A program made the position numbers and the translations under genes. Shown piece by piece: positions 1 to 9,103 of a stretch of DNA of 64,000 nt. The first letter of the stretch is position 1. Each line of letters starts with the position of its first letter. The notes under the pieces were generated by a model. That model worked only from the letters and a program-made list of their open reading frames with translations, was not told the origin of the DNA and ran no database searches. The stretch is from UBA5109 sp038148755 (GTDB taxonomy: Bacteria; Pseudomonadota; Gammaproteobacteria; Pseudomonadales; Pseudohongiellaceae): contig JAYQWA010000009.1 in the NCBI GenBank assembly GCA_038148755.1, positions 11,737 to 75,736 on the forward strand. Reading direction: 5' to 3'.

Positions 1-132
1 AGATCCTTCCTCTTGGGTTTGGGCAAAAACAGGAGAACCCAGCAGCATCAACAAGGCACAGCTTCTCAGGAAGGCAGTACTTTGTTTACTCTTAATGTTC
101 ACTTTATTCATCAGTTTTTTACCAGGCATCAT
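1..132 (-). CDS. exported protein of unknown function, N-terminal part only
   Basis: Only the first 44 codons lie inside the window; the gene runs off the left edge. The start is translationally coupled to the preceding gene: the ATG at 132 overlaps that gene's TGA, with in-frame ATGs also at 129 and 111. The visible peptide has a Lys/Arg-rich start, then a hydrophobic core ending in SPVFA before QTQEE, a good Sec signal peptide with predicted cleavage after VFA. Nothing of the mature domain is visible, so no function is assigned. The coupling suggests it works with the metallo-beta-lactamase-fold protein and the exported protein upstream. Confidence 0.75.
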   Translation of the reverse strand, partial: MMPGKKLMNKVNIKSKQSTAFLRSCALLMLLGSPVFAQTQEEGS

Positions 133-1097
133 TGAAATTCGTTATAAACAGCTTCGAGAAACATGTCGACTGTCCAACCGGGACGGCTGTATCGGCTTTC
201 CCAGCCAAGTACTGGTCGGGCCTGTTTTACCTGTTCAAGATTTAAACCTTCTTCACTGATCAATCTTTGTAAACGGTCACGGATGATATAAGTCATATCA
301 CGATATTCAACAAGATCAGCTTCATCTGAAATATAGCCGTGTCCGGGGATGACATAAGTTCCACCTTCGGCCAGATCATCAGAAATCGTGATATCCAGCA
401 TGAGATCCAGCGCAGTAATTAGCCCCTGAAAAGTACCACCTTTTGCATAATCAACCATAGGCAGACCGGTGGTTGTGAAGATATCGCCACTGACTAGGAC
501 ATTGGATCCCCGGAAATACACGATGCTATCACCGTCGCTAGTGGCATTCGGCATATGGATTACATCAATGGCTTCACCATTAAATATCTGACCTCGCTGC
601 GCTTCATAATAACCATCTGTTGGCCATGAAAGCTGAGGATAGATACGTTCTCCGTTAGCATCCCTGGCAGTGCTCATTCGAAATAAGACATTTTCCTGGG
701 AAATTATGCTTATCCTGGCGCCTCGTTCAGCGCCGCTGGTTGAGCCGCCGGGTAGCGAAGCCAAAGCAGCATTGCCACCAATATGCTGGTTTGCTATCGA
801 AGTATTAACGATATAACGAATTGGACGGTCGGATATGCTCGCAATAGCTTCTACGACAGCTTCACTGAATTCAAGGCTTCCGGTATCCACAACAAAGACA
901 CCCTGGTCAGCGGCCTGAACAGCGATATTTCCGCCAACACCGGCAATCATCCAGACATTTCCCTGCACATGGATGACTTCAAGCTCTCCTGATACAGGTG
1001 GTTCAGAAGGAACCGGCTGGCCATTTGTATAGGCTGTCGACAAAATAAAGAATAAAGTCAGTATGACTTTTGTAGGCAGGAATTTATAAGGCTTCAT
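129..1097 (-). CDS. exported metallo-beta-lactamase-fold protein with degenerate metal site
   Basis: A 322-residue protein with a signal peptide (about residues 1-26) and an MBL fold: the strand with VVDTGS (69-74), the loop after IVNT (96-99), GDS (189-191), SGDIF (203-207) and PGHG (251-254). Active family members carry HxHxDH after the IVNT strand; here that stretch is SIANQH (100-105), so only the last His of the motif survives. The family His before the DGD turn is also replaced (NATSDGD, 184-190). Asp205 and His253 remain. The fold call is firm; hydrolase activity is doubtful. The start overlaps the stop of the upstream gene by four bases, so the two are probably one operon. Confidence 0.85.
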   Translation of the reverse strand: MKPYKFLPTKVILTLFFILSTAYTNGQPVPSEPPVSGELEVIHVQGNVWMIAGVGGNIAVQAADQGVFVVDTGSLEFSEAVVEAIASISDRPIRYIVNTSIANQHIGGNAALASLPGGSTSGAERGARISIISQENVLFRMSTARDANGERIYPQLSWPTDGYYEAQRGQIFNGEAIDVIHMPNATSDGDSIVYFRGSNVLVSGDIFTTTGLPMVDYAKGGTFQGLITALDLMLDITISDDLAEGGTYVIPGHGYISDEADLVEYRDMTYIIRDRLQRLISEEGLNLEQVKQARPVLGWESRYSRPGWTVDMFLEAVYNEFQ

Positions 1098-2008
1098 TCT
1101 GTCAGAAACTCTCTATATTCAGGATAAGCAGTTTCTTCGCCACCAAGAGTTGCTTCTACAGGGACGCCTATTTCTTCAGCCCATTCTCCGATAAATGGAT
1201 TTTCTCCAGGCAGATAATGAGGCACATAATGTTTTTCGGGCCTGGCAATTTCTGCCCGGTTCAGACATTGAGCGAAAACGCCATCTGCAGCATCAGCCGC
1301 TTCAATCCCGAACTCTGCCGTTGAGACGCCGCGCGGAGCAATGATGAAGTCGGCAGATTTAACATAGGTATCAGTTAGATAATGGGGGTCATCGACAAAC
1401 CAGGTGATCGTGAGGACATCTTCGTTACGTTGGTAGTAGGTGTAAACTGTCGCCTGATCACTGCTGGGAACGCCATTGCGTCTCACCCATCCCCATTTAA
1501 GGTGTGTAGTTTTGGTTATTAACGTGCCGTTTTCCCAACGCCCGGTTGTAAAACCGGCCCAGGTATGTGGCGCATATTCTGAAGGGTGCTCACGACCATC
1601 CATCCAGATAGTCCGGTCAGCCCGCCTGAAAGTACCGTCAACTGTGTATGCTATAACATCAAGATTATAGTCAAGCTGGGCTGCAATTCTTAGATTGGCC
1701 GGGCCCCAGAACGAGTAAGTAGAAGGATGTCGCATACAGACATGTTCCGGCACACCAAGTAAGGCGCTGTCATAGGCCAGTGCTCTGGAGAGGGCCTCTT
1801 CATTCAGTGGTATGCCCAGAAAATCAACCACAGGAGGGCCATCGGCGCGTTCAATCGCATCTTCAATAAAGCCAAATAAAGCTGCGACCCCTCCCAGTGA
1901 AACACCAGGAGCAGGCTGCTCCCAATATCCAACGATATCAGTTTCCTGAGCCTGCGCTGCAAATGCCTGGCCTAATAAAAAGGCCAGGCAAACTAGTCTT
2001 TTGATCAT
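1094..2008 (-). CDS. exported protein of an uncharacterised family
   Basis: A 304-residue protein with a clear signal peptide ending AAQA (about residue 20). The mature part is rich in Trp and Tyr and includes MDGREHPSEYAPHTW and RRNGVPSSDQAT, patterns I recognise from unnamed exported proteins of Proteobacteria and Acidobacteria. No catalytic motif can be named. The repeated Trp/Tyr-rich strands suggest a beta-sandwich or lipocalin-like fold (inference). It overlaps the MBL-fold gene downstream (ATGA) and follows the endostatin-like gene by 12 bases, so all are likely co-transcribed leftward. Confidence 0.75.
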   Translation of the reverse strand: MIKRLVCLAFLLGQAFAAQAQETDIVGYWEQPAPGVSLGGVAALFGFIEDAIERADGPPVVDFLGIPLNEEALSRALAYDSALLGVPEHVCMRHPSTYSFWGPANLRIAAQLDYNLDVIAYTVDGTFRRADRTIWMDGREHPSEYAPHTWAGFTTGRWENGTLITKTTHLKWGWVRRNGVPSSDQATVYTYYQRNEDVLTITWFVDDPHYLTDTYVKSADFIIAPRGVSTAEFGIEAADAADGVFAQCLNRAEIARPEKHYVPHYLPGENPFIGEWAEEIGVPVEATLGGEETAYPEYREFLTE

Positions 2009-2020
2009 AAAATGGATTTA

Positions 2021-2704
2021 TTAATCAATGGCGAAACAATAATAGCGGCCGGTACCACCAGTATTGATTAATGCCTGTTGACTGCAGCCTGCAGAAGGGT
2101 GGGCTGTCGCCCATGGAGATACGCCTGGTCCTAAAGTACGACGGTCGATATGGCCCAGCATTGCAGTACCTTCATCACTGGAAGTCCAGTTGTTACATGT
2201 CATATCGTTTCCTGCTGGATAAGCCATACCATTAGCATCTGAACCAGTTAAGGCATCATGCTCAACATTTGGGGTGATCTGCAGCTCGATAGGTAAAGGC
2301 GTTCCGTCATCATCAAGTCCAACGTAAGGAACCGGTCTACCATGCTCATCCAGCGCTGTTCGGACACTGAGTCTGTTATCATCTTCGTTATGCAGCTCGT
2401 CCAGATTTCTGGCAATCATGTCACCATTGGCGTTGTACCAGGGACCTGTACCAATACGATCACGGGCATTAACGGCATTCATACCCTGCGTGCTTAAATA
2501 AGCGTGCCAGGTTTTATCACCTGCTCCAGCAACCGAGGCTAATGCCTGACAACGAGCATCAGCTCCGGCCAGACCTCCAAGGTTACCACCTTGACCTGAA
2601 CCGGCGCTGGTTACAAAAAAATTCATTTCCTGAGCAAAAGTCGCTGGAATAGAGAGTGCAGTTAACGCTGAAATTAGTATTAATTTGAGTTGAAGAGTTT
2701 TCAA
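2021..2704 (-). CDS. exported endostatin/C-type-lectin-like protein
   Basis: A 227-residue exported protein with a signal peptide ending in TFA (about residue 24). The N-terminal mature segment FFVTSAGSGQGGNLGGLAG, then ADARCQALA, is typical of bacterial proteins with the collagen XVIII endostatin / C-type-lectin-like fold, as are the later TCNNWTSS and the C-terminal GRYYCFAID. Four Cys residues in the mature part could form two disulfides. Such proteins are surface or periplasmic binding proteins of unknown ligand. It is the first gene of the leftward exported-protein run and is separated from the divergent TonB receptor by about 400 bases. Confidence 0.7.
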   Translation of the reverse strand: MKTLQLKLILISALTALSIPATFAQEMNFFVTSAGSGQGGNLGGLAGADARCQALASVAGAGDKTWHAYLSTQGMNAVNARDRIGTGPWYNANGDMIARNLDELHNEDDNRLSVRTALDEHGRPVPYVGLDDDGTPLPIELQITPNVEHDALTGSDANGMAYPAGNDMTCNNWTSSDEGTAMLGHIDRRTLGPGVSPWATAHPSAGCSQQALINTGGTGRYYCFAID

Positions 2705-3106
2705 TTTGTTTTCCTTTCTTGGTTTAAATCAGTTAGTTAAATCGTTTTAGGTGTTGAATGATAATCTGATAGGCTAGTGTTACCTAGTCAAATAAAACTT
2801 CCAGCCCTATTCCTGACCGCCGACAATTTATAAAATATTTTTCGTAAACACAACATGTTATTGCTTAATACTTAGTATTTGCAATAACAAGCCCTATTAA
2901 AAACCCGATAAAAATAATTGGATAAATATAGCTTGTCGTGCCAAAAAACTTTAGAAAATTTTGACTTAACATAATTCTGTAATAAATCTGTAAAATATAA
3001 GCAATTTAGGGGTGTACATTTTTCCTCTATGGGGTTAACCTCACCTTTGCTACAACTTTATAAATAAGAATAATTAAAAAATAAAAACCGAAAGTAAGGG
3101 GGAAGT
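2705..3106. promoter_or_regulatory. AT-rich divergent intergenic region upstream of the TonB receptor
   Basis: A 402-base gene-free stretch between two divergent exported-protein genes. On the + strand a plausible promoter is TTGACT (2961-2966), a 16-base spacer, and TAAATC (2983-2988). A perfect 8-base palindrome GGTTAACC lies at 3033-3040 in the leader of the receptor gene and could be an operator. The receptor has a strong ribosome site (AAGGGGGAAGT) just before its ATG. No hairpin or riboswitch-like structure was recognised. The promoter call is weak because the -10 is poor. Confidence 0.35.
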
Positions 3107-5674
3107 ATGAAATTTCCGAAAGTCAAACCTATGTCTTTTGCAATTTCGGCTGCGATTGCCGCTTCGGCATCAATGGTTATTACACCTGCAGCTCTGGCGC
3201 AAAGGGCTATCGAAGAAGTAGTGGTAACCGCGGAACGCCGTGAAGCTACAGAACAAACCACATCTATTTCCATGGAAGTATTCACCGGTGAATCGCTGCG
3301 TGATAATGCAATCAGGGAAGTTAGAGACTTACAAAATAACATGCCAAACATCCAGATTCAGGATAATGGTAACGGCAGTGACGTGAATATCAGGGGTGTT
3401 GGTACCAATGTATTCTCGCCAGACGTACAGATGGGTGTGCAAATTGTAAATGACGGTCTTGTACATGGTGAGCCAATGGGGCTGAATGGTGCATTCTTTG
3501 ATGTGGGCACAATCGAGGTTCTGCGTGGACCACAGGGAACGTTCATTGGACAGTCTGCTGCCGGTGGTGCGATCCTGATCAACTCAGCCAATCCGGATTT
3601 TGAAGGTATTCATGGTTACGTTGATGGTGTATTCGGAAATTATCAGCATAATCGTGTGGAAGCAGCCTTAAACCTGCCGATCAGCGATACCTGGGCAGCC
3701 CGCATAGCCGTACTTACAGAACAGCGCGAAAGCTATTATCAAAACCTGGGTGGTCAGGTACTAGCAAACAACCAGCAAGCATGGGGGCCAGGCACACTAG
3801 ATAACCGCTCTGTTCGCTTGAGCCTATTGTGGGAGCCCAGTGATACTTTCTCTGCCAATTTCAAAATTATGGAAAACGCAGTAGACCACGATGGTGACGT
3901 ACGTGTACCACAATATAAACCTACAACAGGTTATGTCGTTGACCCTGCCACGGGTATTCCGACTGAAGTAACGACTTACTCTCGATGGAGAGAATACACG
4001 CCTGGACCGGAAAACCCTTTTCAGGTGTATCAAATGTTTCCTGCGAATGATTTACAGGAAAATCAGCAGTGGTCAATGCGACTGAGCTGGGAGTTGCAAA
4101 ATGGCATGACTATCAATACCAATACTGGCTATAACAAGTTATTTGTTCAGTCAGTCAGTGGCGGTGGTAATGGTAACCACAGTACGCGTGTGCCTATATT
4201 GCCTGATACATTCCAATTAGGCCCTGACAACCGTTCATGGACCAATGAAATCACGCTGACTTCAGCTGATGATGGTGGTCGAGATAGCTGGATAGTAGGT
4301 GCTTTCAGACAAAACAGGGAAACGCCTGTATTGTTCCAGAACCCGGCGTCGACTAACGAAAACTGCGGATGGCAGGGTGATGGCACGCATGTACCCTGTG
4401 GCGATCTTCAAGTGCCTACATCTTATATACATGTCTTAACCCCAGCATTCGTTACTAATGAGGCTTTTTTCGGGCAGTACACCTACGATATCAGTGACGA
4501 GTTGGAATTGGCTGTTGGTGCACGCTGGAATATGGATGATAGTAATCGTGATACCATTATCATTCGTCGTGCGCTATTGCCTTTTGGTGATCCGAGTACC
4601 TGTAATACTTATGGGATAACCGGCTCAGAATTATTGAGTCCGCAAACCAATTCCGGCACGGCAGGTGTTGTTGGAACTGGCCCGGCCTACGGTTGCGCGG
4701 TGGTTAACACTGCTACATCGGACATAAAACAGAAAGGTGTCGATACTGAAGTGCCAACCTATAAGATTGGTTTGAACTGGTCACCGACCGATACAGACTT
4801 CCTATATATCTTCTATGCGAAGGGTTATAAAGCAGGTACTCACCAGGGTACCGGTGTTCAACCTGAGGATATTGATGATATCGAGTTTGGTTGGAAAGGT
4901 AGCTTGTTTGATGGCCTCTTTACGGGTGACATAAACTTCTACTTCATGGATTATCAGGATCTCCAAGGTAATACGTGGAATACAGGCGACCCTACTGGTG
5001 CTGGAACAACTAACTCCAATGTCGGTAATGCAACCATTAATGGTATTGAATTGTCGGGTCAGATGTTCCTGGGTAACTTAGGTATTAATTTCTCTGCTGC
5101 ATGGAATGATTCAGAGATCGAAAATGCTACAACTGTCAATCCAGCAGCATTACCAGCATGGTCTGAAAATGACTTGGGTGGCGCATTAGACTGGTTGCCG
5201 CAGTGTGGTATAGGTACTCTAACAACCTATGGTGATGGGAACCCGGCTACCCCATCAACTGCTCGAGTGGCGAATCCGGCCGATCCAGCATCTACCGTTC
5301 CTAATGGTAACTGTTTCGACTATACGCCATACCAGTTGAACTTTGCTGGTCAGCCACAGGTACAGGCACCTGAGTTTTCCTATAACATTTCAATAGACTA
5401 TCAGTTTTCTCTGAATAATGGTGCCACTCTGACACCACGATTGCAGTTCAATCACACTGATGAAAGCTATTCGAATGTTATTCAGACGGATTACTTCAGA
5501 AATGATCCAAGGAATCTGACCAATCTGACGGTGAACTATGAGCAGAATGACTGGACTGTGCAGTTCTATATCCGCAACCTGACTGACGATGTTTATATCG
5601 CTTCAGCCAGAGAAGGCTGGATTGGTTACGGTGCACCCAGAACTTATGGTGTCAGTGCGAGAATGAACTTCTAA
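3107..5674 (+). CDS. TonB-dependent outer-membrane receptor
   Basis: An 855-residue receptor. A signal peptide of about 31 residues (ending AALA) is followed by a TonB box (EEVVVTAERR), a plug domain containing LRDLQNNMPN-like and NIRGVGTN motifs and VEVLRGPQGT-type sequence (IEVLRGPQGTFIGQSAAGG), then a long beta-barrel with alternating aromatic strands ending RMNF with a C-terminal Phe for Bam recognition. It resembles the large receptor family of marine Proteobacteria used for carbohydrates or hydrophobic substrates rather than classic siderophore receptors; substrate is not deducible. A strong ribosome site precedes the start and a terminator follows at once, so it is monocistronic. The neighbouring exported proteins may process its substrate (inference). 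Confidence 0.93.
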   Translation: MKFPKVKPMSFAISAAIAASASMVITPAALAQRAIEEVVVTAERREATEQTTSISMEVFTGESLRDNAIREVRDLQNNMPNIQIQDNGNGSDVNIRGVGTNVFSPDVQMGVQIVNDGLVHGEPMGLNGAFFDVGTIEVLRGPQGTFIGQSAAGGAILINSANPDFEGIHGYVDGVFGNYQHNRVEAALNLPISDTWAARIAVLTEQRESYYQNLGGQVLANNQQAWGPGTLDNRSVRLSLLWEPSDTFSANFKIMENAVDHDGDVRVPQYKPTTGYVVDPATGIPTEVTTYSRWREYTPGPENPFQVYQMFPANDLQENQQWSMRLSWELQNGMTINTNTGYNKLFVQSVSGGGNGNHSTRVPILPDTFQLGPDNRSWTNEITLTSADDGGRDSWIVGAFRQNRETPVLFQNPASTNENCGWQGDGTHVPCGDLQVPTSYIHVLTPAFVTNEAFFGQYTYDISDELELAVGARWNMDDSNRDTIIIRRALLPFGDPSTCNTYGITGSELLSPQTNSGTAGVVGTGPAYGCAVVNTATSDIKQKGVDTEVPTYKIGLNWSPTDTDFLYIFYAKGYKAGTHQGTGVQPEDIDDIEFGWKGSLFDGLFTGDINFYFMDYQDLQGNTWNTGDPTGAGTTNSNVGNATINGIELSGQMFLGNLGINFSAAWNDSEIENATTVNPAALPAWSENDLGGALDWLPQCGIGTLTTYGDGNPATPSTARVANPADPASTVPNGNCFDYTPYQLNFAGQPQVQAPEFSYNISIDYQFSLNNGATLTPRLQFNHTDESYSNVIQTDYFRNDPRNLTNLTVNYEQNDWTVQFYIRNLTDDVYIASAREGWIGYGAPRTYGVSARMNF

Positions 5675-5707
5675 TCATTGGTAATTAGATTTAAAGTTCT
5701 TTAATTC

Positions 5708-5743
5708 AAAAAAGCCCTTCGCAATTTGCGAAGGGCTTTTTTT
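5708..5743 (+). terminator. Rho-independent terminator after the TonB receptor
   Basis: A perfect stem (AAAGCCCTTCGC at 5711-5722 with its complement at 5728-5739, extendable by flanking A/T pairs), a 5-base AATTT loop, and a T tract running to 5743. It lies 33 bases after the receptor stop. A-rich sequence on the other flank could also make it work on the opposite strand. Confidence 0.93.
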
Positions 5744-5848
5744 ATGTCTTGGATTTAAGATTAGCTTAGCGTATTAGTTTTATACAATTTAAGCCCTTTA
5801 CCGATGTTTGTAATTATCTTGGCAAGTGATGCTGACAAGCTAAAGAAA

Positions 5849-7570
5849 CTAATCCAACAGCAAATCCTGGCCTGGAAAAATCAGGTCGCTATTCAATGCA
5901 TTAAGGCGCTTTAAACTGGTTACAGTCAGACCAAAGCGACGAGCAATAGCAGCCAGATTATCGCCATGTTGTACTTTGTAGAATTGAGGGCTTGGTGCAG
6001 AAGCAGCAGTGTGTAAGGTTAATTCCTGATTCGTATAAATCGTCGTTCCCCGAATGCCATTCCAGCTTTGGATGTCCCTGACAGATACGTCAAATCTTTC
6101 GGCAATCTGCCCCAGTGTATCACCACGACGGACTTTGTAAATTATTGGGACAATCAGGTCGTCTACGACATCATCACTCAGGCTGACTGCCATCAATAGG
6201 TTTTCCGGCGTTGAGCCAGCCTGTTCTACCAGTTGAAAACCCTCAGCGAGTCTTATGGGGCGGTATACTGCTTCACCATAATGAATTAATTGCCTACTTG
6301 TAACGCTTATTGCGAGGGAGATAGAAGCATTAATGCCTCTGCCTGGGATCATTAGTTCCTGCCCCGGAAAAATCAGATGATTGCGAATATTATTTGCTGC
6401 TTGTAAATCCTCTACTGTCGTTTCAAAACGACGTGCAATACCAGCAAGCGTATCTCCGGAACGAATGGTATATTCTGTTGGTGCTACTTTTTCTTCTTCA
6501 GGCAGTAGAGTAAAAGCGCTAATAAAATGCTGATAACTTCCTGCCGGAATTTTTAAAGGAAAAGCTTCTGTAGCATCGGGTAGAGTAGCCTTCCGTACAG
6601 ATGGGTTAAGGTTTTTTATCGTTGCCAGATCAACACCAGCAAGTTCACCTGCGCTTTCCAGACTGAGCATTCCGTTGACCATCACGATGTCGTAACTGTA
6701 TTCCTGGCCAAGATCATCAACTTCAATACCATAGCGTTCAGGATCAGAAACAATTAACGCAGCGGCGATAAACTTGGGGATAAAATTACGGGTCTGTTGA
6801 GGCAGATAAGGATAAATTTCCCAGAATGAGGGAGGGTTATCAATTGACCCGCCGGCACGATTTACCGCTCGTGTAATACAGCGATAGCTGCAGTTGTAGC
6901 CAGCCAAGGCGAGGTGCCAGTTGCCACTGTATGTTTCATAAAGTGTTTTTAAATGTTTGGCTGCTGCACGGGTAGAAAGTTCAGGATCCATTCTTTCATC
7001 TATCCAGCTATCAACTCGCAATCCTTCACCGCGTGCGGTTGCAGGCATGAATTGCCACATTCCAGCGGCGCCCACATAACTTCTTGCAATCGGGTTAAGG
7101 GCGCTTTCGCTTAAAGCCAGATATTTAAGCTCATCAGGAATGCCTTCTTCAGCAAAAATGGTTTCGATCATTGGAAACCATATACGGCCACGCTCAATCC
7201 AGAGCTTTAAGAGGTTTCTGCGATTCTGCAGATAATCATTGATTTCCAGTTCCACGACCCGATTGGCTGTCATGGCGATTGCAGGTTCAACCGGCTCAAT
7301 ACTTTCGGGTTCTACCGGAATAGGTTCCAGCAGAATATTTTCAATGTCACGGTCGCCTGAGCTGCCGGCTGAACTTACCAGGTTTTCGACAACTTGTTCG
7401 GAATTATTATCTTCGGCAATTATTTGATCTGGTGTGCTTACTTCTTTTGAGGGGCCAGTAGTTTCAAGTGAGGTACACGCTGCCAGAATGAAACTGATTA
7501 ATAGAATCACCAAGCGCGAGGGGAGGCTGGTTAAAAACAACCTTGTAGAAAAACTGGTAGATAGCAACAT
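5849..7570 (-). CDS. mltD: LysM-containing lytic transglycosylase lipoprotein (MltD type)
   Basis: Periplasmic murein transglycosylase, 573 residues from the chosen start. The lipobox ILAAC places the lipidated Cys at residue 32. The SLT domain has the catalytic Glu in LALSESALNP (Glu155) and the family motif GAAGMWQFMPATA (about 167-179), followed by AGYNCS. Three LysM repeats close the protein (YTIRSGDTLAGIA, YKVRRGDTLGQIA, YKVQHGDNLAAIA), binding peptidoglycan. In-frame starts also exist at 7600 and 7657, but the ATG at 7570 has GGGA five bases upstream and gives a normal lipoprotein signal. It is divergent from tsaD. The symbol is by domain similarity; E. coli MltD usually has two LysM repeats. 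Confidence 0.9.
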   Translation of the reverse strand: MLLSTSFSTRLFLTSLPSRLVILLISFILAACTSLETTGPSKEVSTPDQIIAEDNNSEQVVENLVSSAGSSGDRDIENILLEPIPVEPESIEPVEPAIAMTANRVVELEINDYLQNRRNLLKLWIERGRIWFPMIETIFAEEGIPDELKYLALSESALNPIARSYVGAAGMWQFMPATARGEGLRVDSWIDERMDPELSTRAAAKHLKTLYETYSGNWHLALAGYNCSYRCITRAVNRAGGSIDNPPSFWEIYPYLPQQTRNFIPKFIAAALIVSDPERYGIEVDDLGQEYSYDIVMVNGMLSLESAGELAGVDLATIKNLNPSVRKATLPDATEAFPLKIPAGSYQHFISAFTLLPEEEKVAPTEYTIRSGDTLAGIARRFETTVEDLQAANNIRNHLIFPGQELMIPGRGINASISLAISVTSRQLIHYGEAVYRPIRLAEGFQLVEQAGSTPENLLMAVSLSDDVVDDLIVPIIYKVRRGDTLGQIAERFDVSVRDIQSWNGIRGTTIYTNQELTLHTAASAPSPQFYKVQHGDNLAAIARRFGLTVTSLKRLNALNSDLIFPGQDLLLD

Positions 7571-7599
7571 AATTGTCCCAAAAATTAAGAGCGGCTTCA

Positions 7600-7628
7600 T
7601 TATCCATATTTTCCAAGAAATGTATAAT
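7600..7628 (+). promoter_or_regulatory. candidate sigma-70 promoter for tsaD
   Basis: A perfect -10 TATAAT at 7623-7628 lies about 50 bases before the tsaD ATG. A weak -35 TTATCC (7600-7605) sits 17 bases upstream. It overlaps the longer in-frame starts of the divergent transglycosylase gene, which mildly favours the shorter start for that gene. Confidence 0.5.
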
Positions 7629-7678
7629 GCAAAGGCTTTAAGTTTGAGATATGTCACGCAAAATAGGGCAATGGCAAA

Positions 7679-8716
7679 ATGAAAGTACTCGGTATTGAAA
7701 CATCCTGTGATGAAACTGGCATAGCAATATATGACAGTGATAAAGGCTTACTGGCAGATGCACTCTATAGTCAGGTTGATATTCATAGTCAGTATGGGGG
7801 TGTGGTTCCAGAGCTGGCTTCACGGGATCACATCCGTAAAACGTTACCTCTAATAAAAGAAGTGATGAGCAAAGCTGCTTGTACTGAAAGTGACATAAAT
7901 GGTCTGGCCTATACGGCTGGACCTGGCCTTTCCGGGGCTTTGCTGGTTGGTGCTTCCATTGGGCGCGCATTGGGTATGACCTGGGATATTCCCACTATCG
8001 GTGTACACCACATGGAAGGTCACTTGCTGGCACCCTTGCTGGAAGAAAAAGGCCCTGAGTTTCCTTTCGTGGCTTTATTGGTATCGGGTGGCCATACCCA
8101 ACTTGTTGAAGTGGAAAGTATCGGCTCCTATCGCTTGATCGGGGAGTCATTGGATGATGCCGCCGGAGAAGCCTTTGATAAAGTTGCCAAGATGCTGGGG
8201 TTGCCTTATCCCGGTGGACCACACATTGCAAAACTTGCAGAAAGTGGAGAGGCAGGGCGTTTTGTTTTTCCAAGGCCGATGACTAACCGTCCCGGTCTGG
8301 ACTTTTCTTTCAGCGGTCTGAAAACATTTACGCTCAATACGATTCTGGAATTGTTGGACGGTGGCACAGATACCACGATGCTGGATCAACAAAGTAAAGC
8401 GGATATTGCCCATGCTTTCCAGGAGGCCGTGGTAGATACGATGCGCATTAAATGCCAGCGGGCTTTGCAACAGACAGGCATGCAGACTTTGGTTATTGCC
8501 GGTGGCGTCAGCGCAAATCTTAGATTAAGAGAAGTGCTGGCTGTTATGGCAGAAAAAGAAAATGGAGAGATCTATTACCCGCGCCTGCAGTATTGTACTG
8601 ATAATGGTGCCATGATTGCTTATGCAGGGTGTCAGCGCTTGCTTGCTGGCTATCATGATGATTTAACAATACAGGCCAAACCACGCTGGCCTCTGGAACA
8701 ACTGGCATCAATCTGA
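7679..8716 (+). CDS. tsaD: tRNA N6-adenosine threonylcarbamoyltransferase
   Basis: TsaD (345 residues) transfers the threonylcarbamoyl group from TC-AMP to A37 of ANN-decoding tRNAs, working in the cytoplasm with TsaB and TsaE. The ASKHA-fold N-terminus VLGIETSCDETG, the metal-binding HHMEGHLLAP (two His), SGGHTQLV, DFSFSGLKT and the C-terminal CTDNGAMIAYAG are all intact and the length is normal. It leads a rightward folB-folK-phhB run. No rpsU or dnaG lies next to it, unlike in many gammaproteobacteria. Confidence 0.97.
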   Translation: MKVLGIETSCDETGIAIYDSDKGLLADALYSQVDIHSQYGGVVPELASRDHIRKTLPLIKEVMSKAACTESDINGLAYTAGPGLSGALLVGASIGRALGMTWDIPTIGVHHMEGHLLAPLLEEKGPEFPFVALLVSGGHTQLVEVESIGSYRLIGESLDDAAGEAFDKVAKMLGLPYPGGPHIAKLAESGEAGRFVFPRPMTNRPGLDFSFSGLKTFTLNTILELLDGGTDTTMLDQQSKADIAHAFQEAVVDTMRIKCQRALQQTGMQTLVIAGGVSANLRLREVLAVMAEKENGEIYYPRLQYCTDNGAMIAYAGCQRLLAGYHDDLTIQAKPRWPLEQLASI

Positions 8717-8743
8717 AAACGTTGAGGTTTATGGGAAAAAATT

Positions 8744-9103
8744 ATGGATATTGTGTATATAAGAGGCTTGGAAGTAAAAACCGTTATCGGAATTTATGAC
8801 TGGGAAAAAGAGATAAAACAGAAGATCACTATTGATCTTGAAATGGCGAGTGATATAAAAAAAGCCGCAGCGACTGATGAAATTGACGATGCGCTGGACT
8901 ATAAATCGGTATCCAAACGTTTAATTGCTTTTGTTGAAGAAAGCGAATTTCAGCTCATAGAAACCCTGGCTGAAAAAATCTCTGAAATTGTTTTATCAGA
9001 ATTCAATGTGAGCTGGTTGAAGCTTTCTCTTGGCAAGCCGGGAGCTGTAACCGGTTCGAGAGATGTAGGTGTCATCATCGAAAGAAGAGTTAAACAGCCT
9101 TGA
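8744..9103 (+). CDS. folB: dihydroneopterin aldolase
   Basis: FolB (119 residues) cleaves or epimerises dihydroneopterin in folate synthesis. The family pattern is present: the start DIVYIRGLEVKTVIGIYDWE, then DDALDYKSV, LIETLAEKI and the conserved Lys-containing strand KLSLGKPGAVTGSRDVGV. Length is normal. Its TGA overlaps the TTG start of folK, so translation of the next pathway enzyme is coupled. Confidence 0.95.
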   Translation: MDIVYIRGLEVKTVIGIYDWEKEIKQKITIDLEMASDIKKAAATDEIDDALDYKSVSKRLIAFVEESEFQLIETLAEKISEIVLSEFNVSWLKLSLGKPGAVTGSRDVGVIIERRVKQP

